Positions 45,059 through 58,984 are shown, counted from the stretch's first letter. The stretch: 64,000 nucleotides of DNA from Cephalopachus bancanus (GCA_027257055.1 JAPVLO010000621.1:973027-1037026); one strand, 5' to 3'. The notes: generated by a model not told the origin, from the sequence alone. Made by a program: numbers and translations.

Positions 45059-47593
45059 AAAATCTTTTAATATTTGCTTGATACCTGAAGGCTCCTGTGT
45101 TAGGAGAATAGATATTTAAAAGTTTTGTATCCTCTTGGTGAATGGACACCTTCTTGTCTATTTTTAGAGTCTTCAATTTGCAGACTATTTTATTTGATAT
45201 AAGTATAGATACTCATTCTCTTTTAATGTACAGGGTTACATAAAATATCTTTCCATCGCTTTGCTTTCCATCTACATGTGTGTTTATAGGTGAAATGGGT
45301 TTCTTGTAGTCAGCATCGAGTTGAATCTTGTTTCTTTATTCATTCAGTTAAGTATATGCATTTTAATTGAGAAATGAGTCTATTAACACCCACTGTTATT
45401 GAGAAGTAAGGACTTCTACTATCTTGTTGCTTTTCTAGTCATTTTATAACTTCTTTTTCCTTTCTTATACTGTCTTTTGATGTTAAGACATTTTTACTTG
45501 ATATGTGTTATAATTTTTTGTTGATATTTTTAGTTGCTCTATTATAGGTTTTTGCATTGTGATTACCACAAGTCTTACGAAAAACATCTGACAGACCTAA
45601 GAGGTTATCTTAGAAGAAAGACAACTTTCTTGGGATCACAAGGAAATGAATAATAACAAAGAATTTAAAAAGAAAAACCTCTACATTTTTACTCTAATCT
45701 TCCACACACATATTGAATTTTTATGGTCTCAGTTTACATATTTTTATATTGCCTATCTCTTAACAGATTGCTTTAGCTTGTTATTAATATTGATAAAATT
45801 GTCATTGGGGCTTTTGATTAGAGTTATAAGTGGATCACACAACACAGTTACAGTAGTAAAGTATTTTGCATTTGTCTATGTACTTAATTTTACCAGTGAA
45901 TGTTATGCCTTCCAATGTTTCCCTTGCACATTAATGTTTTGGGCTTTTTCTGTCTTTTTTTCTAATTAAAGAACACACTAGCATTTCGTGAAAGATATGT
46001 CCAGTGGTAGTGAATCCACTCAGACATTCATCTCTTAAGACTTTTATCTGGACATGTGCTACTGTCCTTAATATTTGAAGAGCAGCTTTTCTGGAAAGAG
46101 TATTTTTGAATTAGGGTTTGGGGTTTTTTTGACAACACTTTGAGAGGAGTCACAAGATGGTAACCAGACAGGCTGGACTGTGAGAGTCTCCACAAAAGCA
46201 AGTGTCCATAAAGACTTCTGCATGAGTAGGCATGTGCTGGTGGGTGAGTGAAAGTCCATCTGAGGGGAGACTCAGGTTCATGCACCTGGAGCTCCCCTCT
46301 GAAGATACCTGCAAGCCCCCACTACCCTGAAATTGGGGCCGTGGGCACACAAGATCATCTGCTTTTCATGGGACTCACCTGAGAAAAGCCTGCCAAATGC
46401 AGCTGATTCTCATCACCTGGCACATGCTCCGCCCCATCCCCTGATATAGAAAATCAGCTAGATCACTGGATCCAATCAGTGGAGAGAGAAGTTCAGGGAG
46501 AGCTGGAGAGAAGCCCCATCCCCAGTGAGGAAATGCCAACTGCAGTCATTTTCTCTGTTCCAGGACCAGGCAGAGACCTGCATTGCCCCGCCCAGCTCCA
46601 CCCAGCTCTGCCCTGCCTCCAACTTGGAACCTAAGGTAATCTCATCAAATGGGAGAGAGAGAAGTTCCTCTCCCATGCTGGACTGGACACAGACATGTCA
46701 GATCTGAGTGACAGACTTGACAGGCTGCTAGCCTGAAGAGTCCAGATCTGATCCATCCTCCTTACACAGTAGACCTGGGGCATCTACCCAAACTGTGAGA
46801 AACCCTATCAGCCTGCACTGAGAGCAGAGGGGAAGGGCTAGAGCAGAGATGAAAGGACATTAGACTCACAGGAATGACTTCAGAGTTTAGTTCCTTGGTT
46901 TTGTTTTGTTTTATTTTGTTTTTGTCTGTTTGTTTTCCTCTTTTTTGCTTGTTGTTTGTTTTAGTTTTTTCTCTTTCTGTTTTTGATAATGTTTTTGTAC
47001 TTGCTTTGTTTGTTATTTTACTGATTTATGGTTATGGTTAGGGTTAGGGTTTCTGTTTGTGTATGGGAAGAGTACATCAATAGGAAGGTTTTTGTTGGTT
47101 AGTGTCTTTGTATGATGTCTGTATGTTTTATTTTTTTACACTTTTCTGTCTTTGTGTCTCTTTTCATTTGTCAGTCGGCAAGTCTGTCTGTTTTCCCTCT
47201 TACTCTTCTCTCTCTCTACCTTACTCTTGGCCCTCTCTACCTTTTCCATTCTTTTCCTTTTTTCTTACTCCATTTTTCTTCCAGGAAGCAAACATATACA
47301 CCCTCTGCATGGACATATTGTAAAGCTGTGGGAAGTGGATTCCAGGGTGCCCATATTCCTGTTGGTGGATACTGGGGTATCCAGATAAATTTAGAATCAT
47401 AGTTCCCCTCATTTAAATATCAAAACTGCAAAAAGTACAACCCCAACCCACAGTCCAGCTTCAGAACTGAACAAAGCTGGAGGATCCAAATAAGGAAGAA
47501 AAGGAGATTGACCAAACAGAAATAAAATCAACCCCACCATCCCTGAAATGCAGAATTAAAGAAGAGAAAAAAATTGGGAGGGGATCTAAACAA

Positions 47594-48516
47594 ATGAAGA
47601 AAAACCAAAAGAAGAATATGTGTCTCACAAAGACCCCTGGGAGATCAGACACTGAGAAAACAGACTTCAGAACACAAACAATGAATAGCCCCCAAATGAC
47701 TGTCCTCAAACTACAAATCCAGTTATCAAGACATTAATGGAGAGATTAAATAGAATAGAGGAGAGACAAGAGGAAAGAATGAAGGCGTTGATAACTGAGA
47801 TAACAGCAGGAAAGAATACTATGAATGAAATAAATAACAAACTGATAAGCATGGCAAACAGAATTAGCCAAGCAGAAGAAAGAATCTGAGCTTGAAGACC
47901 AAAATAAAGAAATAATTCAAGCTGTCAAAAACATAGAAAAGAAACTTAAAAAGACAGAACAAACCCTTCAAGAATGATTATTTCAGGAGGCCAAATCTAA
48001 GAGTAATTGGACTTCCAGAGGCAGAAAGAGAGACATAAACAATCCTGGAACAAACATTCCATGAAATTATTCATGAAAACTTCCCACATCTCATCAGTGA
48101 TGTGACCATTCAAACACAAGAGACTCATAACACCCATACGAAACAACAAATGAGAAGACCAACTTCTAGATACATAGTAATTTGCCTAAACAAAGTAGGT
48201 ACAAAAGAAAACATCCTAAAGGCAGCAAGAGGAAAAAGATCAAACTTCCTACCAGGGAAGACCAATTAGAACAGCAGCAGATTCATCTACAGAAACATTT
48301 CAGGCTACGAGAGTTTGGAGTCCAATCTTCAAGGTTCTCAAAGATAAACACTTTCAACCAAGAATAACCTACCCAGTTAAGCTAAGCTTCATCAGTGAGG
48401 GAGAATTTAAATCTTTCCCAGACATACAATCCCTAAGAACTTACACGGCCTCTAGACCAGCTCTAAAAGAAACACTTAAGAAAGTATTAAACACAGAAGA
48501 AAGGAAAAAAGAATGA
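47594..48516 (+). pseudogene. L1-E ORF1p pseudogene
   Basis: Starts MKKNQKKNMCLTKTPGRS. The coiled coil (MANRISQAEERI) breaks at 47886, further shifts occur near 47975, and in-frame stops are seen, e.g. near 48267. The C-terminal domain (ITYPVKLSFISEGEFKSFPD) remains legible near 48360-48420. Confidence 0.85.
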
Positions 48517-48625
48517 CAATGTTCATCACAATAGTGCAGGAGAAGGATTGAAAAAACACATGAATCAACCCCAAAATCAAAAGAAAGACAACAAACCGGA
48601 ACAACAATAATTCTATAAGAACCTC

Positions 48626-51600
48626 ATGACAGGGATAAACTCTCACATGTCAACATTTAACCTGAATGTGAATGGACTAAATGAACCACTGAAAAGACAT
48701 AGAATGGCAAAATGGATAAAATGTCATGAGGCAACAATATATTGTCTCCAAGAGACTCATCTCACCAGAGAGGACACTCACAGACTCAAAGTAAGAGAAT
48801 GAAAAGTAAAATTTCAGGTGAACGAAACACAAAAGAAAGCTCGAGTTGTGATCTTAACAACAGACAAAATACCCTTTAAGCTATCAAAAACAAAACAAAA
48901 GATACAGAAGGTCACTACATAATGATAAAAGATTCAATCCATCAACAAGAAATATCATCCTAAACATATATGCACCCAAAATAGGAGCACCAGCTTTCAT
49001 AAAGCAGCTTCTAGGCAAACTTAAAAAAAGATATTGACTCTAACACTATCATTGCTAGGGACTTTATTAGGCCACTCACAACCCTAGATAGATCAAGAAG
49101 ACAAGAAATCAGCAAGGAGATCTGCAAGGTCAATATGGACTCTTGACCAAATGGACTTAATTGATACCTACAGAACACTCCACCCAATGACCACAGAATA
49201 CACATTCTACTCATCACCATATGGAACATACTCTAGATCGACCACATTCTCAGCATTAATTCAAGCATAAAAAAATTTCATAAGATTGAAATTCTGCCAT
49301 GCACCTTCTCAAACCACAGTAGAATAAAAATAAATATCAACACCAAAAAAAGTACCCAAAAACCCACAAAAACATGGACACTAAACAACATGATGCTGAG
49401 CAACTCCTGGGTCAACATGGAAATCAAAATAGAGATTAAAAGGTACCTGGATACAAACGAAAATGAAGAAATATCTTACCAAACCTCTGGGGTGCCATGA
49501 AAGCAGTAGTAAGAGGGGAACACATATTGCTACAAACACACATGAAGAAAATGGAAAGATCACAAGTTAACAGCTTGACAAGCAACCTAAGGAAGCTGGA
49601 AAAGCAAGAGGACCAAAACACTAACTTCAGCAGAAGAATTCAAATCACCAAAATAAAAGGCCAAATCCAGGACATAGAAGACAAAAAGATAATATAAAAA
49701 AATCATTGAAACAAAAATCTGGTTCTTTGAAAGAATAAACATGATTGACGCTCCCCTAGCTAGACTGACCAAGAAAAAGAGAGAAAAAGTTCAAATAAAC
49801 ACAATCAAAAACACAAAAGATGAAGTCACAATTGACCCTGAAGAAATAAAAAAGATTTTCAGAGACTATTCTGTACACTTGTTTGGAAACAAACTTGAAA
49901 GCTTAAAGGTAATGGAGGACTTTCTGGCATCACACAACCTCCCAGGTTGAAACAAGAAGATATTCAAACCCCAAATAGACCAATAACAATCCAGGAAATT
50001 GACTATGTAATAAGAAAATTACTTACAGAAAAAAAGCCCTGGACTGGAAGACTCTCCAGCAGAATTCTACAAAAGATACAAGGAGGAACTGATACCAATC
50101 CTATTGAAAGTATTCCAAGTGGTTGAGAAAGATGGAAGTCTCCCCAAATCATTTTACAAAGCTAACATCATATTGACAACCAAGCCAGGTAAAGATCCAA
50201 CAAAGAGAACTACAGGCCAATATCCATGATGAATATAGATGCTAAAATTCTCAACAAGATCATAGCAAACTGGACTCAACAACACATATCAGAACTTATC
50301 CACCATGACCAAGTAGGCTTCAACCTGGGATGCAAGACTTGTTCAACATGTGTACGACCATAAATGTAATCAATGCATCAACAGATGTAAAAACAAAAGC
50401 CACATAATTATATCATTAGATGTAGAAAAAGTTTTGATAAAATCCAGCATCCCTCCTGATAAAAACCCTCAAACATCTATGCATAGATGGAAAAACTACC
50501 TCAAAATAGTAAGTCATCTATGAGAAACCCAGTTAGCATACTGCTAAACAGACCAAAATTTGAACCATTCCCCCTGAAAACTGGAACAAGGCAAGAATGC
50601 CCACTCTCATCCCTTTTGTTCAACATAGATTTGAAAGTCCTAGCTAGAGCAATCACAAAAGAGAAGGCGATCAGGGATATCCAAATAGGAAAAGAGGAAA
50701 TCAAGTTATCCCTCTCTATAGATGGCATGATGCTATACCTCAAAAACCCAAGAGAATCTGTCTAAAACCCTTCCTGGCGCTGATAAAGAACTTTGGCAAA
50801 GCTTCAGGGTATAAAATATAGGTGAAAAAGACAATTGCATTTCTATATACCAATAATAAACAAACAGAAACCCAAATAGAAAGCACAATCCCATACACAA
50901 TAACCACAAATAAAGAAAAATATTGGCATCTTCCTAATCAGAGATGTGAAAGAACTTTACCATGAAAACTACAAAACACTGCTCAAAGAAATCAAAGATG
51001 ACACAAACAACTGGAAAAATATTCCATGCTTATGGTTTGGAAGAATCAACATTTTTTAAAATGCCCATCCTACCAAAGGAAATCTACAGATTCAACGCAA
51101 TATCCATTACGTTACCAACATCAATTCTTCTCAGACCTGAAAATGACAATACATAAATTCTTATGGAAACATAAATGACCAAGAATAGCCAAAATAATCC
51201 TTAGCAAAAGAAACAAAGCAGGAGGTATCACACTTCCAGACTTCAAACTTTACTATAAGATTACAGTAATGAAAAAAGCTTGGATTTCATACAAGATTAG
51301 GCACATAGACAAATGGAACAGAATAGAGATTCCAGAATTCCTCAACCAACTCATCTTTGACAAAGCCTCCAACAACAACCACTGGGGAGAGGAGAACCTA
51401 TTTAGTAAATGGTGCTGGGAAAGCTGGCTGAACACATGCAGAAGATTGAAATAGAACCCCTATCACCATACACAAAAATTAACTCTAAATAGATCAACAA
51501 CCTAAACGCAAAACCTCAAACTATAAGAATCTTAGAAAATACAGGAGACACCCTTATGGAAACTGGAACTGGCAACTGACTCCTGATCAAAACACCAAGT

Positions 51601-52702
51601 GCCCATACTATAAGAGATAAGATAGACAAGTGGGACCTCATTAAACAGACAAGCTTCTGCAAAGCCAAAGAAAACATCAAGAGAGCAGGAAAACAGCCCA
51701 CAGAATGGGAAAAATATTTGCCAACTATATGTTTGACAAAGGACTAACATCTAGGGTCTACAAAGAACTCAAACACACTGAAAAGAAAAAAGCAAATAGC
51801 CCCATTACAAAGTGGGCAAAAGATATGAATAGATAGTTCTCAAAAGGAGATGTATGAACAGCCAACAGATACATGAAAATACGTTCAGCCTCACTAGTCT
51901 TCAAGAAATGCAAATTAAAACTACACTAGATACCACCTAACCCCAGACAGAATGGCCATCATCAATAACTCAAAAAATAGCAGATGCTGGAGAGGATGTG
52001 GTGAAAAGGGAACACTTCAACACTGTTGGTGGGAGTGTAAACTAGTACAGTCTTGGTGGAAAACAGTGTGGCGATTCCTAAAAATTGACCTTCCATATGA
52101 CCCCGCCACCCTCTACTGGGAATATACCCAGAAGAACTCAAATTACTCTATAAAAAAGATACCTTCAGCCAGGCTTGGTGGCTCAACCTGTAATCCCGCG
52201 ACTTGGGAGGCTGAGGTGAGTGAATTGCCTGGGCCCGCCGGTTCGAGACCTGCCTGGGCAACTTGGTGAGACCTCATCTCTACAATAAACCAAAAAATTA
52301 GCCAGGTGTGGTAGCACGCGCCTGTAGTTCCAGCTACTTGGAAGGCTGAGGCGGAAGGATCGCCGGAGCCCAGCAGGCCGAGGCTGCGGTGGCCGGGAGC
52401 GGCCACTGCACTCCAGTCTGGGTGACAGAGTGAGACTCCAACTCAAAAAAAAAAAAGATACCTTCACACATATGTTTATCGCAGCATTGTTCACAATAGC
52501 AAGAACATGGAGCCAACACTGCTGCCCATCAAAAGAGAACTGGATAAAAAATGTGGTATGTATACACAATGGAATATTACACATTCATAAAGAAGAACAA
52601 AATCACGAACTGCAGCAACCTGGATGGACTTAGAGTCTATAGTACTGAGTGATCTTTCACAGAAACAAAGAAGTGTGTATCACATATTCTCACTCATAAA
52701 GT
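48626..52702 (+). pseudogene. L1-E ORF2p pseudogene, interrupted by Alu
   Basis: Endonuclease text NVNGLNEPLKRHRMAKWIK (48665-48720), LQETHLTRED, SNHS; RT text [25 protein letters not shown]. The catalytic FADD has become SIDG ([10 protein letters not shown] near 50712). Cys-rich end [18 protein letters not shown] near 51975. The Alu at 52168-52450 sits in the last part of the frame. Many shifts. Confidence 0.9.
52168..52450 (+). mobile_element. Alu dimer, sense, young, in L1-E
   Basis: Starts GCCAGGCTTGGTGGCTCAAC and ends GAGACTCCAACTC plus A tail. Perfect 16-bp target duplication AAAAAAGATACCTTCA at 52152-52167 and 52451-52466. Carries CTACAATAAACCAAAAAATT and GGTGGCCGGGAGCGGCC. With 7677-7959 it best shows the lineage-specific Alu form. 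Confidence 0.96.
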
Positions 52703-54321
52703 GATCCTTGAACAACTATTATAATACTATCAGAAAAGGATTGACAGTTGTGAGAAACTCCAGGGTTGGGGGAGGTGGGATTAGCAGTAGTAGGAATTTG
52801 CTTTAAGAAGGGGGATGCACACTTCATCAACAATGGTGTCTGCATAATGAATATTTGTATACCTAACCCTGAATTGTACCCCACAATTTTAAAATAAAAA
52901 TGTTAAAAGTTAAAAAAACTGCAAAAAAAACCAAACTTTGAAAATGTCACCCCACTGCCTACTGTCTTGTATAGTTTTCAGTGAGAAGTGTATTACCTGA
53001 AGAATTGGGCATCCTTTACATGTTATATGCTTCTTTTCTGTTGCAGCTTTTAGGATCCTCTTTTTGTCCTTCATCTTTGAGAATTTCTTATCTGCCTTGA
53101 GTAGTCTTCTCTGGATACACTCTGTTTAGCATTCTGTGATTTTTTTCAGTGCCTGGATATTTATCTCTTTCTCATGTTTTGTAAAGTCTTTGTAACCACT
53201 TTTTAAAATATACTTTCTACATTTTGATTTTGCTCAACTCTCTCTTGAAAACAATTCTTAGCTTTGGTCTTATGAGGTTATTTTCTACATGGTGTTGTGA
53301 TCTTTGTTACTTTGTATTCTTTTTTTTTTTCATTTAATGGGCTTTTTTTTTTTGCAAATAGCCCATCTTTGAGTACACTAATTCTTTCCCCTGCTTGATA
53401 CAATTTGCTATTGAGAAACTCTAACACATTTTTTAATTTAGCAAATGTAATTTTATATCAAGGATTTCTGTTTGGTTTTATTTTATTTCAACTTATGTCT
53501 TATATTTAACTAATGAGTTTCTGGTAGTTTACTGTATTAACTTGTGGACCACTAAATTTCCATAAAACTGTTATTTTTAACTATTAGTCACAGAGTTCAC
53601 ATATTAACATCATGTTAGGGGCAATCACTGACTCCTTACTTTGTACTTCTGGGGAGGTCATGGTTCTCTATTTGCTGTTGGTTCTATGGATATACATCTG
53701 TCATTGCAGTGAATGATTAGTTAAATAGTTTCAGTTGTATCTCTCAGTCTTGTTTTGATTTTTTCACCTACATTTATCTATTTATTTATCTTTTTTAATT
53801 TTTAATATAAAGGTTTGGGGTACATTTCAGGGTTAGGCATGTAAACATTGATCATGCAGGTACCATTGTTGATGAGGCATGCCCCTCCCTCCCCTGACAG
53901 TTTCCCACTACTGCCCATCACTTTCTAATAGCATCATAATTGTTCAAGATCCATTAATGAGCGAGAACATATGGAACTCTGTTCTTTATTTCTGTGATAA
54001 ATCACTGAGTATGATCGACTCCAAATCCATCCAAGTTGCTGCAAAGTCCATATATTGTCCTTCTTTATGACTGCATGATATTCCATTGTGTATACGAGAA
54101 GAATGATGTTGGTAACTTAATGGGTATTGCATTGAATCTGTAGGTTGCCTTTGGTAGGATGGACATCTTAACAATGTTTATTCTTCCTATCCATGAGCAT
54201 GAATATTTTTCCATTTGTTTGTGTCTTCTTGGATTTCTTTGAGAAGTGTTTTGTAATTCTCATTTAATGGTCTTTCACTTCTCTGATTAGGAAGATGCCA
54301 AGGTATTTCACTTTTTGGTGT

Positions 54322-54999
54322 CTATTGTGAATGGGATTGTGGTTTTATTTGGATCTCTGCCCGCTTGTTGTTGTTGTATAGAAATGCAACTGTCTTTTGC
54401 ACATTTATTTTGTACCCTTTGACTTTGCCAAAGTCCTTTATCAGTGCAAGCATGTTTTTGACAGATTCTCTTGGATTTTCAAGGTATAGGATCATATCAT
54501 CAGCAAAGAGGGGTAACCTGACTTCCTCTTTTCCTCTTTGGATACCCTTGATTTCCTTCTTGTGTCTAATTGCCTGAGGTATGACTTCCAACACAATATT
54601 GAACAAGAGGGGTGAGAGTGGGCAGCCTTGTCTTGTTCCAGTATTCAGGGGAAATGGTTCTAGTTTCTGTTGTTTTAGCAATATGTTAGCTATGGGTTTG
54701 TCATAGATGGCACTTACTATTTTTAGGTATGTTCCTTCTTTACCTAGGTGTTTGAGGGTTTTTATCAAGAACTGATGCTGGATTTTATCAAAAACTTTTT
54801 CTGCATCTAATGAGATAATCATGTGGTTCTTGTTTTTAAATCTGTTGATGTAACTAATAACATTTGTGGTCTTGTGAATGTTGAACCAGTCCTGCATCCT
54901 GGGGATAGAGTCTACTTGGTCATGGTGGATGATTTTTGAGATGTGTTTTTGGATCTGATTTGCTAGAATCTTGTTGAGGATTTTTCCATCCACGTTCAT
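54322..54999 (-). pseudogene. L1-G RT fragment, 225 open codons
   Basis: An open minus-strand stretch from [19 protein letters not shown] through [36 protein letters not shown] and the catalytic [17 protein letters not shown] to [14 protein letters not shown]. It covers the RT fingers and palm, active-site Asp pair intact. It is flanked on both sides by frame-breaking changes and by the 1.4-kb deletion, so it is a fragment of a dead element. Confidence 0.85.
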
Positions 55000-56526
55000 A
55001 AGTGATATTGGCCTCTAGTTCTCTTTCTTTGTTGCATCTTTACCCAGTGTGGATATCAGTGTGAGGTAGCTTCTTAAAATGATTTGGGGAGATTCCATCT
55101 TTCTCAATTGCTTGGAATACTTTCAATAGGATTGTATCAGCTCCTCCTTGTACGTTTAGTACAATTCTACTGGAAAGCCATCAGGTCCAGAGGTTTTGTT
55201 TTTATTATTATTTTGGGTTTTTTTTTTTTTTGTAGGTAGTTTTTTTATGACAAAGTCAAATTCCTGGGTTGTTATTGGTTTATTTAGTGTCTTGCTGTTT
55301 TCTTGTTTAACATGGGGAGGTTGTATGATGTCAGAAAGTCACCCATTTTACCTGGTTATCGAGTTTGTTTCCACATAAATGTACACAGTAATCTCTAATA
55401 CTCCTTTGTATTTCTTCAAGGTCAGTTGTGATTTGATCTTTTGTATTTCTAATTGTGTTTATTTGGGCTTTTTCTCTCTTTTTCTTAGTCATTCTGGCTA
55501 GGGATCCATCAATTTTTTAAATCTTTCAAATAATTAGTTTTTTGTTTTGTGATGGTTTCTATGATATTTTTTGTCTTCTATGTCCCATAATTGGGCTCTC
55601 ATTTTTGTGATTTGTATTTTTCTGCTAAAGTTGGGGTTTTGGTGGTCTTCTTTTTCCAGCTCCCTTAGGTGATTTTTTAGGCTCTCCACTTGTGATCTTC
55701 CAATGTCTTGATGTGTGCTCATAGAGATATAAATTCCCCTTTTAGAACTGATTTCATGGCATCCCAGAGGTTTTGGTAAGATGTTTCATCATTTTCATTT
55801 GTTTCCAGGAATCTTACAATTTCTTCTTTGATTTCAGTGTTGACCCAGTCATTGTTCAACAACATGCTGTTTAGTGTCCATGTTTTGGGGGCTTTGGGGA
55901 AATGTTGTTGGTATTGACATTTATTTCTATTCCACTATGGTCTGAGAATGTACATGGCAAGATTTCCACCGTATGGAATTTGTTTGTGTTTGATTTATGG
56001 CCAAGGATGTGATCAATCTTGGAGTATTTCCATGCGGTGATAAGTAGAATGTATATTCTGTGGTTGTTGGGTGGAATAATCTGCAGGTATCTACTAAGTC
56101 CATTTGTTAAAGTGTCATGTTTAGGTTCTGGATCTCCTTGTTGGTTTTTTGCCTCGATGATCTGTTAGGGCTTTCAGTAGAGTATTCAAATCCCCTGCTA
56201 TAATAGTTTTAGAGGCAATATCTTTTCTTAGTTTATTTAGTAGTTGCTTTATAAATGCTGGTGCTCCTGTGTTGGGTCATATATGTTTAGAATGAATATT
56301 TATCATTGATGGATTGTACTTTTTATTATTATCTAGTGTCCTTGCATCTTTTAAAGTTTTTGATAGCTTAAAAGTTGTTTTGGAGACGGGGCAAGATGGC
56401 GACGGCATAGGTGAACTGGTGAGATTCTCTGAACGTGAGTTCCCAAAAAGGCTATTACTTTCTTCCCCCATCCCCCAGTCCACCACCAACCGTGCTGGTG
56501 CCAGGCCCGGGAACTTCCCATACAAG

Positions 56527-57344
56527 GCCAGATATTGCGCAGCTCCCACCACTGCTGCTGTTCTACTCGTGTGTGGAAGTCTCCAGTCCCAGCCCCCTCC
56601 AGATCCCTCCCCAGCTGCATTGTCTCCAGCCCGACACCCAGCACCCAGCACCGCCGGTCACACAGGGAGGCTCTGGGCACCCGCCCCTCAGAGACTCTGG
56701 TCCCTTTTCTGGCTGAAGTACTCTGTAGGGGGCCCAGTGCCACTCTTGCCGCTCACCGCCTTCCCTTTGGAACTTTGGAGCTCTGGAACTCCGGGTCCAC
56801 CATGGCTGAGGCACTCAGCGTGAGACCCCAAGCCGGAGGACCCAGACAAGTGGAAAAAAACAGATCTGCTTAAACTGCCTCGCCATTCTCCAGGCAGAGA
56901 CTTCCATTGCCCCACCCACCTATCAACAAACTTTACCTCATTTCCTAAGGCCAGATATTGCAGTGTGCAGGGGAGTTTTGGGTCCCTGCTTCCTCTGGCC
57001 CTCTCCCCGGCTCCATTGTCTCCAGCCTGACACCTGGCACCTGGCACCACCGGTCACACAGAGAGGCTCTGGGCGCCCACCCCTCAGAGACTCTTGTCCC
57101 TTTCCTGGCCGAGGTACCCTGTGGGAGGCCCAGAGCCACTCTCACTGCACACTGCCTGCCCTTTGGAGCTTTGGAGCTCTGGAACTCTGGGCCCACCCTG
57201 ACTGAGGCACTCAGTGCGAGACCCCAAACCAGGGGACCCAGACAAGTGGAGAAAAACAGATCTGGGTAAACTACCTTGCTACTCTCCAGGCAGAGACTTC
57301 CATTGCTCCGCCCACCTATCAACAAACTTTACCTCAGTTCCTAA
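56527..57344 (+). repeat. Tandem 5'UTR units (two copies) of L1-F
   Basis: Units begin GCCAGATATTGC at 56527 and 56950 (spacing 423); the second runs to about 57344. Text and order equal those of L1-A and L1-C, including CACAGRGAGGCTCTGGGC and AACAGATCTG. After them comes the shared single-copy part (TCTAGTCTGATCGCTTATTT at about 57437, TTCCCGGCCCT near 57605). Confidence 0.9.
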
Positions 57345-57930
57345 GGCAACAACGCAAAACAGGAGACAAAGCCCCACCCCAACGCTGCAATGAAAAACAA
57401 AAGGGAGAGGCTGGAATCAGAGATCACAGAAGTGACTCTAGTCTGATCGCTTATTTTGACTTATGACTTTATCATTGAAACTTGGTTTAGATTATGTTTG
57501 CTGTTTACCTTCTGACTTAAACTTTTTCTTGATTTTATTGGCCTGTCTCTGTGTAACTATCAGTATTCTTTAGGGAATCTTTCTTACCTGTCTTTTTTCA
57601 CTTCTTCCCGGCCCTATGTCTCTCTCTCACCTGATAGTTGGTATGTATATCTGTTTTCCCTCTCGCACTTCTCTCTTTCTAACTCCCTATTGACCCCCCT
57701 TCCTCCATTATTTTCCTCTTTTATATGCCCCCTTTTTAAATCTAGGGACCAAGGCTGCATACTGCTGAATAGACAGACTGTAAAGCAGAGGGAAAAGTGC
57801 ACAAAACCAGAAGACCCTCATAAGGAAGAACAGGTCATTGCAGAAGAGAAATAAAAGCAATCCCACCTTCCCTCAAAAACAGAATTGAAGAGGGGGAGGG
57901 AAAGGGGGAGAGGGAGAAAAATCTGCAGAA

Positions 57931-58893
57931 ATGAAGAAAAACCAAAAGAAGAGTATGGGTCTCTCCCAGACGCCTGGGAGAGCAGACATTGAGAAAACTG
58001 ACTTTGGAATGCAAACAATGAAAAGTCCCCAGAATTAAGAGTCTCAAGATGCAAATGTAGATATCAAAACAATAATGGAGAGATTAAAAAGAATTGAGGA
58101 GACACAAGAAGAAACTAGAAAGGAGCTGATATCTGAGATAACAGTAATAAAGAATACTGTGAATGAAATAAATAACAAATTGATAAGCATGGAAAGCAGA
58201 ATTACCCAAGCAGAAGAGAGAATCTCAGAACTTGAGGACCAAAATATAGAAATAGCCCAAGCTCTTAAAAACACAGAAAATAAGCTCAAAAAGACAGAAC
58301 AAAATCTTCAAGAGATGAGTGATTACCTTAAGAGGCCTAACCTAAGAATAATCCGACTCCCTGAGGCAGAAAGAGAAACAGAGACCACATTGGAACAAAC
58401 TTTCCATGAGATCATTCAAGAAAACTTCCCTTATCTAATCAGCGATGCAAAAATTCAAACACAAGAGATTCAGAAAACCCCCACAAGACAACAAATGAGA
58501 AGACCAACTCCTAGACACATAATAATTCTCCTAAATAAAGTAGGCACAAAAGAAAAAATTCTAAAGGCAGCAAGAGAAAAAGGCCAGGTCACCTACCATG
58601 GAAGACCAATCAGAATAGCAGCAGATTTATCTGCAGAAACCGTGCAGGGTAGGAGAGCTTGGAGCCCTATCTTCAAAGTCCTAAAAGATAAACAATTTCA
58701 ACCAAGAATAACCTACCCAGCCAAGCTAAGCTTCATCAGTGAGGGAGAATTAAAATCTTTCACAGATATCCAATCCCTAAGAACTTATGCTGCCACCAAA
58801 CCATCTCTACATGAAACACTTAAGAAAGTACTAAACACAGAAGAAAAGGAAAAAACAACAACGTTCTTCACAAGAGTACAGGGAAAAGAATAA
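57931..58893 (+). pseudogene. L1-F ORF1p, one in-frame stop
   Basis: ATG at 57931 gives MKKNQKKSMGLSQTPGRADI; codon 36 is TAA (58036-58038) where L1-A and L1-C have GAA. The frame is then open to TAA at 58891. Residues 49 on form a 272-codon run from MERLKRIEETQEETRKE with coiled coil, RRM (LPEAERETETTLEQTFHEI), C-terminal domain (ILKAAREKGQVTYHGRPIRI) and the full tail (TTTFFTRVQGKE). Only one substitution separates it from a full-length ORF1. Confidence 0.9.
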
Positions 58894-58984
58894 AATATAC
58901 ATGAACCAACCCTAAAACCAAAAGAAAGACAAAAAAAAAAAAAAAAAAAACCAAGTGGAAGAGCAACAACTCAATAAGAACTCC

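Larger units (their letters stand above)
46144..52910 (+). mobile_element. L1-E: full-length older L1, third 5'UTR type
   Basis: Starts GAGGAGTCACAAGATGGTAACC. 5'UTR to 47593, distantly like L1-B's and without tandem units; it contains a short GGTTAGGGTTAGGGTTTC near 47036. ORF1 47594-48516 and ORF2 48626-52702 are both riddled with indels. A young Alu sits near the ORF2 end. 3'UTR with CAGGGTTGGGGGAGGTGGG near 52761 and a tail near 52895. More mutated than L1-A/C/F, hence older. Confidence 0.9.
44180..53750 (-). mobile_element. Old LINE-1, antisense, split by L1-E
   Basis: 44180-46142 and 52916-53750 read as one antisense L1. ORF2 endonuclease-side text lies at 44580-45400 (TTTGTTGCATCCCATACATT; TTTGTTTTGTGGCCAAAG). 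5' region text follows (TTTTCTGGAAAGAGTATTT at about 46089) and continues past L1-E with CAGCTTTTAGGATCCTC near 53047. Highly decayed. Confidence 0.7.

Noticed and set aside
47028..47052. Short telomere-like run GGTTAGGGTTAGGGTTTC
   Set aside because: Only two to three imperfect TTAGGG units inside the L1-E 5'UTR; too short to be an interstitial telomeric site.
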